Positions 5,509 to 5,684 of a stretch of 5,684 bases of DNA are shown here, in pieces; the first letter of the stretch is position 1; every line of letters begins with the position of its first letter. Position numbers and translations under genes: made by a program. Source of the stretch: Candidatus Methanoprimaticola hominis (lineage in GTDB: Archaea > Thermoplasmatota > Thermoplasmata > Methanomassiliicoccales > Methanomethylophilaceae). The notes beneath the pieces are model-generated. The model had not been told where the DNA came from and made no database searches. It saw only the letters and a program-made list of their open reading frames with translations. The DNA lies in NCBI GenBank assembly GCA_006954465.1, contig LVVU01000080.1, positions 1 through 5,684 of the forward strand, written 5' to 3'.

Positions 5509-5684
5509 TCGGGCGAAGGGTCGGGTTGCGACCCCCGCGGTTCACGGCTCGAGGCCGAAGCCGCGCGTCCCGCGGCCAGGATGTTGATACTCGCGTTGCG
5601 ATCCCGATCCATGACGAGTCCGCAATGCGGACAGTCATGCACCCTCACGGACAGGTCCTTCGCGACGATGCGCCCGCATCCGGA
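5502..5684 (-). CDS. tnpB: TnpB RNA-guided nuclease, C-terminal 60 residues (partial)
   Basis: The minus-strand frame enters the window at 5684 and reads SGCGRIV, then LSVRVHDCPHCG and DRDRNASINIL, ending at TGA 5502-5504. CPHCG with the preceding CG is the C-terminal zinc ribbon of OrfB/TnpB; the first Cys of the upstream pair would be the codon just outside the window. DRDRNA carries the last RuvC catalytic Asp (residue 26 or 28 of this fragment). TnpB is the RNA-guided endonuclease ancestral to Cas12 and helps IS200/IS605 elements persist. The low-complexity tail (AGRAASASSREPRG to the end) is typical of the region where the coding sequence overlaps guide-RNA structure. The remaining three quarters or more of the protein are outside the window, so intactness cannot be judged. 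Confidence 0.93.
   Translation of the reverse strand, partial: SGCGRIVAKDLSVRVHDCPHCGLVMDRDRNASINILAAGRAASASSREPRGSQPDPSPDR

Larger units (their letters stand above)
5470..5684 (-). mobile_element. IS200/IS605-type insertion element, right end (partial)
   Basis: The element is recognised from the TnpB C-terminus plus the subterminal hairpin, immediately followed by the interrupted ATPase sequence. The inner boundary is approximate: ATPase-like coding is convincing from about 5474 downward, and the hairpin foot is at 5481. The left end, any tnpA gene, the rest of tnpB and the 5' part of the ATPase lie beyond 5684. No target duplication is expected for this family, since it inserts as single-stranded DNA next to a short target motif. 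Confidence 0.8.
5470..5684 (-). ncRNA. Predicted TnpB guide RNA (omega/reRNA) scaffold at the element's right end
   Basis: In studied TnpB systems the guide RNA scaffold overlaps the 3' end of tnpB and the right end, with the guide taken from flanking DNA. Here this stretch is full of potential stems: GGGTCG (5518-5523) with CGACCC (5529-5534), CGGCT (5545-5549) with AGCCG (5559-5563), an alternative longer pairing CGCGG (5536-5540) with CCGCG (5561-5565), and the 9-bp right-end hairpin. These pairings are seen directly; the RNA itself, its ends and its fold are inferred. The guide would begin at the element boundary near 5465-5480 and read into the ATPase gene. Confidence 0.5.

Overview
The window looks like an archaeal chromosome segment of moderately high GC. 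Reasons: an A-type (archaeal V-type) ATP synthase B-D gene pair, Shine-Dalgarno-led genes that overlap or nearly abut, use of a TTG start, an AT-rich TATA-like promoter, and a membrane-anchored binding protein without a lipobox. From memory of similar gene sets I would guess a Thermoplasmatota/Methanomassiliicoccales-type methanogen, but no lineage-diagnostic gene in the window proves this.

Positions 1-826 are the end of an ATP synthase operon: the last 13 codons of the B subunit, the complete D (central stalk) subunit, and a 49-residue single-pass membrane protein whose ATG overlaps the D stop codon. A GC-rich hairpin follows (839-860), then a 200-bp gap whose AT-rich end (963-1019) carries TATA-like sequence and two overlapping perfect inverted repeats, probably the promoter/operator of the next operon.

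Positions 1026-4327 are a compact three-gene iron/siderophore/cobalamin-type ABC importer: FecCD-family permease, ATPase (TTG start overlapping the permease stop) and a substrate-binding protein. The binding protein is held by an N-terminal membrane helix and has a two-repeat dockerin-like calcium-binding module between anchor and ligand-binding domain. The ATPase has Asn where the Q-loop Gln is expected. The substrate cannot be read from sequence.

Positions 4328-4454 separate convergent genes and contain a striking 66-nt two-tier hairpin (4339-4404).

Positions 4455-5684, minus strand, are the C-terminal part of a DUF4143-type AAA ATPase gene whose 5' part is displaced by the right end of an IS200/IS605-type element. 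The last 60 codons of TnpB (zinc ribbon and final RuvC Asp) run to a TGA inside a 9-bp perfect hairpin, the expected right-end structure. The sequence just beyond the hairpin resumes the ATPase at its conserved TGSLLG motif. The overlap of tnpB 3' end, right end and flank is where a TnpB guide RNA (omega/reRNA) would be encoded, with the disrupted ATPase as its present guide. I saw no CRISPR array, tRNA or rRNA.
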